Of a stretch of 45,356 nucleotides of DNA, positions 10,077 to 20,502 are shown piece by piece. Origin of the DNA: Ettlia oleoabundans (taxonomy: Eukaryota > Chlorophyta > Chlorophyceae > Chlamydomonadales). Positions within the stretch are counted from its first letter, which is position 1; every line of letters starts with the position of its first letter. The position numbers were made by a program, and so were the translations under genes. Below the pieces are notes generated by a model. It did no database searches, was not told the origin of the DNA, and saw only the letters and a program-made list of their open reading frames with translations. The stretch spans positions 712-46,067 of the forward strand of contig JAAMXP010002598.1 in NCBI GenBank assembly GCA_019693395.1, written 5' to 3'.

Positions 10077-13000
10077 ATGGATTTCTTGCTCGGAGTGGCA
10101 ATGATCGTGCTGCCAACGCAGCACCAGGTCCCACTAGCCCTGGCAACGGCGGCTGTGAAGGTGTGCAGCGCCAGCTGGTCGGGCAGGAGTTAGGCGGAAC
10201 ATTTGTGGACACTGCAAGCGTAACAAGACGTGGCAACAGACATTGCTTCTCAAAGCCATATACTGCTGACCATGTGTCTCTTTTGCACGACTTCTTTAGC
10301 AGGGGTTGCAAGGTCTACGGCGTCGTCGTCAACTCCGTCGTGCTGCCAGCAGCGCAGGCATGCTTGGTAGTGCCAGCAACGAAGTAATGCTGGAGTGGCA
10401 GGACATAAGTTGCGCAATCAAGGAAAAAAAGACTGGGTGGGTGCGGCACAGCAGTTGATTCCCACTATTGTCTTCAGGTACTGCAGGTTCCAATTTCGTG
10501 CAAGACACGCTGGTGCATGTGATGAACCGCTGTGCCCAACCCTGCAGGGCAGAGCGCCTGCTGCTGAACAGCGTGTCGGGCAGCGCAGCTCCAGGGCGCC
10601 TCACCGCCATCATGGGACCCTCGGGCTCCGGCAAAACCACGCTGCTGTCGGCGCTGGCCAACCAAATGCCGTACAACACCAACATGCTACTTAAGGTGGG
10701 CACCATGCTGTGTGTGTTACATAACCCCATGTCACAGTATGTCGAGGTGTCATGATGCAATTGCATGAATGAAATGCAATGCAGTGTGTGTTACATACCC
10801 CCGCTACTTACTACATCCATGCATCCATCCTACCCTACCACGGCGCCCCCAATGTCTGCTTCTGCTGCCCTTCAAGGTAAACCAGGACGCTTTGCCGGTT
10901 GACTGCACCAGTGCAGGGATATGTGGCAGCCAACGGCGTGCCCATTCAGGCCTCGAGACTGCGGGTGGGCTTTGTTCAGCAGGAGGATCTCTTCTACCCG
11001 CAGGCAAGTACAAGTTGACACAACCATGGTGGGGTGGGTGGCTGGGTGGGTGGACTGACTACCCCTGGCATGGCTTGCTGTGCTATGGTGTGCTGGAAAT
11101 AGGGTGCATCACCTGCATGTGGTATTCCGCCGGCTGCTCCCCATGTGCCCATGTTCGCACCTTGCTGCCAACACTGCCAAGTGGTGAATGGCGGGATGCC
11201 TGGGTGCAGCTGACGGTGCGTGAGACTTTGCTGATGGCGGCCGAGCTGCGCATGGGCAGGGACACTAGCAGTGGGGAGAGGGAGGCTTATGTGGACGCGG
11301 TCATCACACGGCTTGGTCTGGCAAAGGTGTGGTGTGGTGTGGTGTGGTGTGGTGTGGTGTGGTGTGGTGTGGTGTGGTGTGGTGTGGTGTGGTGTGAGCC
11401 CTGCCTTGGCAGCCAATGTGCCGGCACGGGTGCCGCATGCCGAGGTGACGGCTACAGGTAGCTGGCGGCAAGTGCAGCAAGACACTACCAGTGCTGCCCG
11501 CCATTTGTGCCTATGCCTGCAGGCATCCGCAACGCCTGTGGGCGACGCCAAGACTCGTGGTCTGAGTGGCGGCGAGAAGAAGCGGCTGAGCATTGCGGTG
11601 GAGCTGATCAACCGCCCCATGCTGGTGTTTGCTGATGAGCCAACCTCCGGGCTGGACGCATTTGGGGCCGAAAAGGCAGGGCAAGACAGCCAATCTAAGC
11701 GGGCGCTTGGGGCAGGACATGCTTGGCCCGAGCCTATTTGCTGCCTCCTACAACACTCATTGCCTTGCATGGTTTCTAGCCAACCTTCTCGGCGCACCCA
11801 ACCCTAGTAGGGTCCTTTGACACCGCAGCATGCCTTGCCTTCCTGCCTTTCCATATGTCTGTGCTACCCATTCTCCCCCTGCCATTGCGGTGCAGGTGAT
11901 GGGTGCGCTGAAGGATCTGTGCAGCGACGGGCACACAGTGGTGGTGTCCATCCACCAGCCTCGCAGCTCCGTGTTTGCAATGTTTGACGACCTCATACTG
12001 CTGGCAGGCAAGGGCAAGGGAAATGTTCCTGTTTGTATTTGGGCAGCAAATGGTTTGTATCAGTAAGGGTGACGGGAGCGTGACTGCACGGAAAGCCTGG
12101 ATGTCATACCAGTGAGGCTCAGCAGCGATGGATCGCGTGTGGTGTGAGGGGCAATGTTGACAATCAGGAGAGGTGATGGTGGGGTCCAACCTGCCTCTGA
12201 AGCAGCTGCATCGTGCTGGTGCTGGCACCGGTTGGTGCAGAGGGGGAGCTGGTGTACTGCGGGCCTGCTGCCGACGCACTGCCCTACTTTGCTGGACTGG
12301 GCCATGAGTGCCCCAAACACTACAACCCAGCAGGTCTGGCATGCATACTGGCCGCCCGCCTGCCGGCATGCCTGCTGGCCAGCCTTTGTGCTTGCTATGA
12401 ATGGCGGGCGGGGGTGCTCTTAAGTGATGCTGTGTACGCTGTGGCCCTGCCTGATAACCCAGCCATTAGTGCCCCTGCACCCGCCTGCCCACCTCTCCCA
12501 CCCAGCTTTCCTGCCATCTCGCAGAGTGGTTGGCTGACTTGGTTGCCATCGATTATGCCAACCCGGAAGCAGAGGCGGGAAGCCGTCATCGCGTGCAGGC
12601 CCTGGCCGCAGCCTGGCGTAAGGCATCCACATCAGCAGGGGACAACAGCAGCGCCGCAGGTGCCACCACCAGCGGCTGCAGCAGCACCGTGCTGCCATTG
12701 GGCGCAGGCGCCTGCGCCAAGCCCGCGTGTGGTGTGGGCAGGCAGGTGGCGCTGCTGTTTAGTCGCAGCCTGCGCCAGGTGCTGCGCGATCGCGCCACTA
12801 ATGCAGGCCGCGCCTCCAGCCAGCTCTCCTCCGCCCTCGTCTTTGCCAGCATCTACTGGCGCATGCGGCGCAGCCAGAGCGGCATTCAGGACCGCATGGG
12901 GCTGCTGCAGGTGTCGGCGGTGGGCACAGCCATGAGCTCACTCATAAAAACGCTCAATGTTTTCCCAAGGTGGGTGATTCCAAAGGCAGGCATAGCTGGG

Positions 13001-15510
13001 TGGGAGCATGTGGTTTATCAACACCACATCTGACTGGTGCTTGGTAATGTCAAACAAGGCTTGGTGCGCGCTGGCAGCTTTGTGCACTTGCTTCGCCACA
13101 CAGAGCAGCGCAAATTAGGCAAATGCACAGTGTGGACGTCACACATGCGGGTGTTGTAGATCGCTTGAGGAGGCCCCTGGGCACCTTGCACTAGGCTTGG
13201 GGGCAAGATTTTGAGTTTCTGAACGGTTATAACGTTCAGAACGATTGTTAAGAGGAATTTGGCAGGGTGCATGAACCATAGGGATGGGGTTATTCACCCG
13301 GGATCTGCGTTGTGGAGACGGATTTCAGAGGGAGAAAGCGACATAGTAAGCAGCATATTGGGCTCCATTTCCTCTTTTGCTGTGTTGTATATGTATCATG
13401 GAGGGTGCTGTGTCAGAATAGACCATGCAGCAAGGACAGGCAGCAGGGTGGGCTCTCGGGCAGCATGTATGGCCGCTGCTGGGCGTAGCAGGCAGCGCGG
13501 TGGCGCATGGTTATAATCGGTTACAACCCTGCCTTTTCCCATCTTAGGGTTCAGAACTATTTGGAACGGTTATTCGCTATTCGACGATTTTTACTTTATA
13601 GCTGGGTGAAACCGGTTCATGAACACGCAGTGCAGGGTTACCCCAGGCCTACCTTGCACCCCGCCCCGTCCTGGCCCCCCCTGCCAGTCCGCCTCCCGCT
13701 GCCATGCTGCCCCGCCTTCAAACCCTGAACACTGCAGGGAGAAGACGCTGGTAAGCCGTGAGCGTGCCCGCTCAGGTTATGGGGTGCTGCCCTACCTGCT
13801 CAGCAAGCTGGCGGCGGAGCTGCCTGTGGGGGCGCTCTTCCCCGCCCTCTTTGCCTGCATCGTTTACCCTGCCACGGGCCTCCACCCCAGCGGCACCCGC
13901 TTCGCCTCGTTCCTGGGTGTGCTCACGCTGGAGGCATTCTCCGCGCAGGTGGGGTGGATGCATGGTGGGTAAATGGGTGCGTGCTGGTAACAGTGGATGC
14001 TCGCTTGGACATATGTGCGAGCGTTTTGTAGTGCTTCGTATGCATGCTGGGTAACTTGTGTGGTAGCAAGCAGGAAAAAGTTCCTTACAAGCCTGGGCGA
14101 GTGCTTTGTGTATGGGTGAGGCCGCCGGCTTGGTGGCCATGCCATGAGGTCTGCCATCAGGTGCTGTCCTGTGAGCATGAGATATGTGTTGTGTGCATGT
14201 GCGCCTGTGTGTGAACATGCATGTGTGTGCGTGTTACGCTTGCACACCACACCACGCAAATGTCCCTCACCGTCACGCTTCATGCGGTCGCTGCCCCTGC
14301 CTGCAAATGGCTCGCCCCTGTCCTGCCCCTGCCCCTTGCGCTGGTGCAGGCTTTGGGTCTGGCTGTGGGTGCTGCTGCCCCCTCCACCGAGGCTGCTCTG
14401 GCCATAGGCCCCGCCGTCATCCTGGTCTCCATTGTGTTTGGGGGCCTCTTTGTGAACGAGAGCAGCGTGCCGACGCCGCTCAAGTGGCTGCCTGCCACCT
14501 CGCTCATCAAGCAGGCGTTTGAAGGGGCCTGCATCAACGAGTTCAAAGGTGGGCCAGGCGGTGGGTGGGTGGTCAAGCTGCGAGGGCGGCTGGCTCTGTA
14601 TGGCTGCTGGGCGCGTTGATGGCTAGGCACAATCTTCGCTTGTGGTTGTGTCAGATCGAGGCCAAGGTAGTTGGATCATGATGGAGAAGCTGCACAAGGG
14701 GGAGGAAGAGCACAGCAGCATCGCAACCAGCCATGCTTGGGCGTGTGATCCTTTGCCCTTTGCCGGCCCTACGGACTGTGCTTCGCCTCCTGCCTTGGCT
14801 GTTGACTCAGGTACTGAGTTTGAGTTGGATGCGGGGAGTCAGGGGGCTGCCAGCGGCGACGAGGTGCTTCAGCGGCTGTCCTTTGGGGACAGCAGCGTGA
14901 GGCGCACCATGGCCAACCAGGGCAGGTGGGTGGGTGGGTGCCAGGGTGGATAGGGGCTGCTGCCAACCAATCTGCTGGCTCTGGTTGGATGGCGGAGGTC
15001 AAAGCCGGCAAGCAAAACATATCGGGAGATGTGCAGCATGCTGTCAGAGCCAAGCGCTGCCGGGAACAGCGCTGCCAAATACGAGTGCCCCATGCCTGCC
15101 CCACGCTAGCACTCACCCTCCCACCATGGCTGCCTCTTAACTGGGCCGCCGCCGTTGCTGTTGCAGGATCATGCTTGTGTACTACTGGGCGACCTACTGC
15201 ATCTTGCAGAGGAAGCAGCCCAGGTGAGTGGCTGGGTTTGTTTCTGAGTGGATGTAGGGTTGATACAAGTAAAAGGACGACCGAATGGTGGACAGCAGGA
15301 AGCCTGTATGCCGCCCATGTACGCAGCACTACCAACCCTGTGATATATGAAGCGGGGCGGGGCGGGTGAGTGCAGGATCGAGCACATCTCTGCACAGCTC
15401 TATCCTGCCTGCCCTGCTGCTGTGAGTTCTGAACACGGTGTCCTCCACCATCTTGTGCTCCGCCTGTCTGCCCCTGCAGGTACCAGCCAATGCTGCCACC
15501 CAGCCACTGA
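10077..15510 (+). CDS. ABCG7: ABC transporter G family half-transporter, ABCG7 type
   Basis: Fourteen exons sum to an intact 661-aa frame. Order: Walker [10 protein letters not shown] (exon 10548-10695), Q-loop [10 protein letters not shown] (10917-11003), LTVRETL (11210-11326), signature LSGGEKKR and Walker [14 protein letters not shown] (11523-11675), H-loop [10 protein letters not shown] (11896-12007), [14 protein letters not shown] (12241-12333 into 12525-12969), then the membrane domain: 12525-12969, 13738-13948, 14350-14548, 14811-14925, 15167-15223, 15480-15510 ending in [12 protein letters not shown]. The nucleotide-binding domain lies first, as in WHITE/ABCG half transporters, which must dimerise. 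The tail ([27 protein letters not shown]) fits plant ABCG7. Three introns use GC donors (11004, 11676, 12008). Exons 10077-10160 and 10303-10436 are less certain; the start could differ. Substrate unknown. Confidence 0.88.
11327..11396 (+). repeat. GTGTG pentanucleotide array, 14 copies, at an ABCG7 splice donor
   Basis: Fourteen perfect tandem copies of GTGTG (70 bp) begin at the first base of the intron after the LGLAK exon. The splice donor GTGTGG is therefore the first repeat unit. No interruption is seen. Confidence 0.97.
12970..13737 (+). other. Long AT-rich ABCG7 intron with repeated GAACGGTTAT motif
   Basis: At 768 bp this is the longest intron of the gene. Its 13200-13620 part is clearly more AT-rich than its surroundings. 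GAACGGTTAT occurs at 13221 and again near 13564, GTTCAGAAC occurs twice, and GAACGGTTATAACGTTC at 13221-13237 is a near-palindrome. It could be a decayed small inserted element; no transposase or clear terminal repeats were found. Confidence 0.4.
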
Positions 15511-16723
15511 TCCCCTCATTTCAGGAACTCGGCAGAGGCCATAGCCTTGCAGACAGTGCTGGACAGAGTGCAGTTCCGCTGCAGGTTTCGCTGCCCTCCA
15601 GAACAGCTGGCGGTGGCTTGTTCTTGATCAACATGGACAAGGAGTGTACCGGGTATATTTACCAGCAATGCAGTCCAGTTGCTGTTCCCCTTGTTTCTTG
15701 TTAACGGTTGCTGCCTCTCGGCATTTCTTGGTTGCCGCCTTGTCATGTCTGCATGTGAATGCATGTTACATTGCATGAAATGCGTGTGTGGAGGGTGCAA
15801 AACTGGGGACAGGAATTGGAGTGATGTTGCTGTTGCAAGCATGTATGGCTGGTCAGGTGCGCTGAAGAGAGACGGAAACAATGGGCCGAGAGGGGGTCAG
15901 TCAGTCTGTGTGGGGGGAGCAGGCTGACAAGAGTGGCGTGCATGCATTCGCGATCAGCAGGCAGTGCGTCAAAGCGGGAAAAGGGGCGTGGAGAGGGGGG
16001 TGGGGGGTTGTGTGTTGATGGTTTACAGTTGGCTAGGGCGGAGTGCAGGTACTTGTTAGGATGCCGGGCCCATGGACTCCTGAGTCCAGGCAGCGACTCC
16101 TCAGGCCCGGGGGGGAGGCTGGTTAGGCTTGGGCAGTGCTGGCTGCAGTAGGCAACCAAGCTGAGGAGGCGAGGAAGGAGGTACGGCCAAGGCGCGCAGT
16201 GCGTGTGGGCGGGTGCCAGCTTTGCAGGCAGTACACGCCCGATGCCGCTGTGCCCAGGGTCGACATATTGTACAGGAGCATGCAGGGAGCGGTCTGATCA
16301 CAGTGCGGTCACGGGCACGTGGATGGGGTGGAATATAGGCTGATGAGCAGATGTGTGTGTGCATTGGGAGAGGCGGTGGTGTGGCGTGTGTTGAAAGGGA
16401 GGGCGATGGTGTGGNNNNNNNNNNNNNNNNNNNNNNNNNNNNNGGGGAGTGTCAAAAGGGCACCATGCATCAGAGCATGGTAGGCGAATGAGCTGTATAG
16501 GTTTATAATGGTCTCGTCCAGCTTCATGCAGCTGGCGGCGGCGGCTGCTGTCCAGGTTCAATAGTCAGGAGGTGTGGGTTGGGTTGGGTTTGGCTGTGTG
16601 CGAGTCATGCACTCTCACGAGTGCCGCTCTGACAACTTGGAACCGTGTCAGAGTGCCTCCAAGCCCCTGCCTGCGGCAATTGCTGGGTGGTGTACACGCG
16701 CAAGTGGCAGCGGCAGCGCATGA
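15511..16723. other. Convergent intergenic region with assembly gap
   Basis: This is 1.2 kb between the ABCG7 stop and the stop of the RRM gene. No gene was recognised. It includes a G-rich patch near 15970-16010 on the + strand and the N run at 16415-16443. Confidence 0.5.
16415..16443. other. Assembly gap (29 N)
   Basis: A run of 29 undetermined bases. TG/AG-rich simple sequence flanks it on the left, which suggests that low complexity broke the assembly. Confidence 0.99.
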
Positions 16724-19500
16724 TCACTGCTCCGGCGTCGCAGGTGAGGCTGCATCCACCGCCGGCGCTGGCTCCACACTTGCTGGCGATGCGGCGGGCT
16801 GCTCTCCATTGCTCCCTGCACTGGTACTGCCACTGCTGCTTCTTCCACCCAGCGTGCTGCCACCGGGGGTGGGTTGCGCTGCCTGCTGGCTACTGTTGCC
16901 AGCCGCTGGTGCGGCGCTAGCCTGGCTACTGCTGCTGGAGGGTTGAGGGCCAGCCGTGCCGCTGGACGTCTGCGCCTGGTGCCTGTTGCTGTGGTGCTGG
17001 CCCTGGTGGTGGCCTCCGCCTGACGCATTCGTAGAACCACCTGCGGGCACAGGCAGCGACAGGGACAAGTCCTGCAAGGTCAGCGTGTGATGAGATCCAT
17101 TGGCAAGGCATGGAGTGCAGAGCCGGCCGGGAGTCAAGGTGGGTGGGTCCCAGCCCAGGACCCTCCACAGGGCATACCGCTGTCCATCTACTCCTTGGCA
17201 CCCGGCTGCTGGCGACCTGGCCCAGCTCACCTGACCCCGGCCTGACAGGGAAGTAGGGTGGTGAGAAGTGAGCGTAGTGGGCCGCCATGTGTGCGCCCAT
17301 CTGCATTGCGGACCCGGGGCGCCCCATTTGAACGCCACCGTACCAGCCGCCGCCCTGCATGCAGGCAAATATACACACACACGTACACATACATTTAGCA
17401 GTCCTGCAGGTCTCTTTGGCAAGGTGCCAACCATCAGCAGCACAGCAGGGAACAGGCAGCAGCAATGGAGCAGGCCTGGAATGACTGACACCCGCCCACC
17501 CACCCAAATATCCGTGCACCCACCCACCCAACATTGTGCTCACCGTGCCCCAGGGCGATGCATGGTGCTGCTGGTGCTGGTGCTGCATCATAAGTGGGTG
17601 CTGCATCATGAAGGGGTTGAACATCAGCGCCTGGCCGCCACCATGCCCGCCGTACTCGTGCATGGCCAGCATGCCGCCGCTGCTGGACTGGCGCGAGCCG
17701 TTGGCCATACCTGCCCGCCCACCCTGCACCGCAGCCCACACAGCAGGCGTGGTTGGGCTAAACAAGCAGATCTATGGTGTGTGGCACGTTCATTGAGTGG
17801 CAAGCCCAGGGGGTTGGCATGCAGCACGCGGTAAGGTCCCTGGCGCGCTGCTGCCCACCTTCCCAGGAGGGGGGCCAGGCGCAGGGTTGAAGTGCTGCAT
17901 GCTGGCACCGGGTCGCTGCATGTTGGCGGCGGGCACCATCTGCGCGCCTGGGCGCCAGCGCAGGGCTCCAGGTGGCATCCCCCCTGCCTGCTGCATTTGG
18001 CGTGGCGGGACCCCCATGTACTGCTGGTACTGCTGATCGGCAGGTGCCCCGTAGGCGCCCCACCGCGGTGGACCTGGCACCTGCATGTCGCGCTGGCTCA
18101 GTCCAAAGCCTGAAAGGAGGGGCAGAAGGAGCAGTGCATGAGCGCCAGCAACAGCGAGGCAGTCAAGTGGGGTATGGTGAGGGGCGGCAAGGTGGAGGGT
18201 GGACTGTTTACTGTGCGACAGAGCAGGAGAACCAAGCGGCAATCAATATTGCATGTAACTAGAGGAAATCCAGGAAGCATGCTGCCCAGGACATGCTGAT
18301 ATCTAAATATACGCCTGTCCATCGCAATAATGCCCCGCAAAGTCCACACCATAACAAGCAGCAGTCCAGCCATCTTGCTCTCCTTGCCAAGTCACCCACC
18401 CACCTGCAAAGGCGGTTGTTATCTCTTCCAACTGGGGGCTGCGGCCACGGCCGCTGGCTCCGCCCCCGCCGCCACCCCCGCCCGCGTCCGCCGGGTACTG
18501 TGCCGCTGCCTGCGCCACGCCAGCATGCTGCTGGTGCCAGTGGTGGCTCCGACGGCCTCCCACGGTTGTGAAGTAGCCGTGCTGCTGCACCGCTTGAAAC
18601 ATGTCACCCTTGCTGGACTCGAAAATCTCGATGTATCTCGACCCAATCCTCTCCTTATGGCGCCCCAGCGCCGCTGCCAGTGCATCGGGGCAGGGCAGCA
18701 CCACGTATGCCTCCCCCGTGGGTCGGCCGTCGGGGGTGCAGGTGAACACCACTCCTGCCTCGCCACCCACCGTGTCCACGCCTTCGAAAAATTGCAACAC
18801 GTCCTGGGCGGTGGAGGTGAAGGGGAGGCCGCGCAGACGCACGACGTGCCCCTGCAGGGAGGGGCGCGCATCCTCGCCTCCGCCGCCTGACGTCTGCGCC
18901 AGGAGGTCAGCCTCACTCGCCACGAAGATCCTGCGATGCGGGCGGCGCGCAAATCGACGGAAACGAGTCGGATCGTGTGGAAACGGGCGGCGAAGTGAAG
19001 CGGAGGGCTCCAAATTTCAAATTTAGGGGCACCTTGCGGGCGACAGCACACAGCCGGTTGGGCTTGCCGACGCCGCACTCACTCTATGTATCGCGAGCCC
19101 ATGTGCTGGTGCTGCTTCTCCTGAAGCGCCTTCTTAGCGTCAGCCTCGCTCTTCAGCTCTACGTATGCCTCTCCGGTGTTCTTGCCTGCGACAAGGTGGG
19201 CAGGCGCTGTGGAGGACCTGGCCGGGCGGCGAGTGGGTCGGCCGACGTGCAGGCCGGGAGCTGCTGGCAGACAGGACGGCCGCCGGGCGCCGCGCTCAAA
19301 GTCCACGGCTGCCCATCCCGGCTGCATTGAGCACGCAGGGGGGAATGTTGCGCGAGTGGATGAGATGGATGTTTTGCCTCGCCTGCGCGGGTCAGCAGGT
19401 GGACAGCCACCAGCTGACATGACTCCCCGAAGAACGCCCTGAGGTCCTGCTCAGTAGCTGTGTAGGGCAATCCGCGCAGCCGAAGCAGTCTGCTCTCCAT
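16724..19500 (-). CDS. RNA-binding protein, two hnRNP H/F-type RRMs with low-complexity tail
   Basis: Seven exons join in phase to 539 aa: 19500-19383, 19185-19083, 18930-18404, 18109-17859, 17723-17544, 17354-17231, 17040-16724. RRM1 starts at residue 4 (LLRLRGLPYTATEQDL, then GEAYVEL and MGSRYIE). RRM2 starts near residue 95 (VVRLRGLPFTSTAQDVLQFF, GEAYVVL, IGSRYIEIF). The RLRGLP and GSRYIE motifs mark quasi-RRMs of the hnRNP H/F, GRSF1 and ESRP group, which bind G-rich RNA and steer splicing. The last ~300 residues are Gly, Met, Gln, Pro and then Ser rich (MMQHPLMMQHQHQQHH, SSSSSQASAA), a prion-like tail suited to condensates. The first intron uses a GC donor (19382). It lies upstream of, and on the same strand as, no obvious partner gene. 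Confidence 0.87.
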
Positions 19501-20502
19501 CCTGCACCCGTCCGGCTGCCACCTGCCCAAAACGCCGCAGTGGTGGAGAATGCACAGGTAAGAGAGGAAGAGGGTACGCACTCCTTGTTGATTAATCTGG
19601 CGCTGAGGTGGAGCGCGCGGGCGGCACAAGGCTGTTGCAGTCCCAAGCGAAATGGCGTCAAGCCTGGTGTAAGAATGTCTGTCGCATGTGTCGTGGTTGC
19701 CGAACGGACGGCAACCGACCTGAAACGGCTCGTGGGTTGGGGGGATGGTAACACCTGGGATGGTAACACAAGTCCAGTTGCGGTGTGCCTGCCTGCATCG
19801 TGTGCCCCCGACACCTACCATCTGCTCGTGGGCTTTCACGGCCTGCATCCAACGAACGGCAGACGCGCCTCCTCCTCCCGAAGCACACCGTAACCCTGTT
19901 CCGAATCTGCGCACGGTCATCAAAGGAGCCACCAAAGCTGGGAACGATGTACCACCTGCTCTGCTTTCAACACCCCCGCATCTTATTTACACATCCTGGC
20001 AGATTGCAAAGAGGCAGACCAGCTGCTGTTATGGCAGCACTGCAGCACAAGGAATGCGAATGCTTGGGAGGGCGCTAATGGGCACAAAGACTAATGTGCA
20101 AAGCAGGGTAAACTGTTCTGATCAAGCAGATGCTACAAACGATCTAGTGGGTCAATCAAACATTTGGGACTCGATTCGAAAGGGTTTCAACAAAGTGGAG
20201 CAATAATAACAACCAGCTATCTGCCAGCATGCCTGTGCAGCCACTTCTACCAAGGGCTGAAGCAAACAACAGGCCTTATTCATCAATGTTGGACCTTAGC
20301 GCGCGCCTTAGTTCGGGCCTCTGCCAACCAGGGGATGTGTTCAAGCAAGCATGCATTTAATCATTCAGCCATACGTAGCAGGACAACCCAAATTGCTTGC
20401 CGCCCCAGCCATTTATCTCTTCGCGTGTCTCAGCCATTCACGCAGCGCAACACGCCAACAATGGTCAAAGACCACGTAGACGGGACCAAGTCTCTTGTGC
20501 GC
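19501..20502. other. Intergenic region, RRM promoter and lipid-droplet gene 3' region
   Basis: About 1 kb between two minus-strand genes. It should hold the RRM gene promoter near 19500 and the 3' UTR of the next gene near 20500. A TTACA (TGTAA on the minus strand) near 19985 may be a polyadenylation signal. No gene was recognised; the short open frames are not conserved-looking. Confidence 0.4.

Noticed and set aside
10994..11797. 267-aa minus-strand frame with a His-Thr repeat
   Set aside because: The repeat is the complement of the intronic GTGTG array; the rest lies opposite ABCG7 exons.
13190..13620. MITE-like element in the ABCG7 intron
   Set aside because: Matching ends could not be paired into terminal inverted repeats and no target-site duplication was seen.
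14642..14810. Exon extension of ABCG7 upstream of 14811
   Set aside because: The frame is open, but the acceptor at 14809-14810 gives the sequence that fits ABCG7 (GTEFELD) and the longer reading does not resemble the family.
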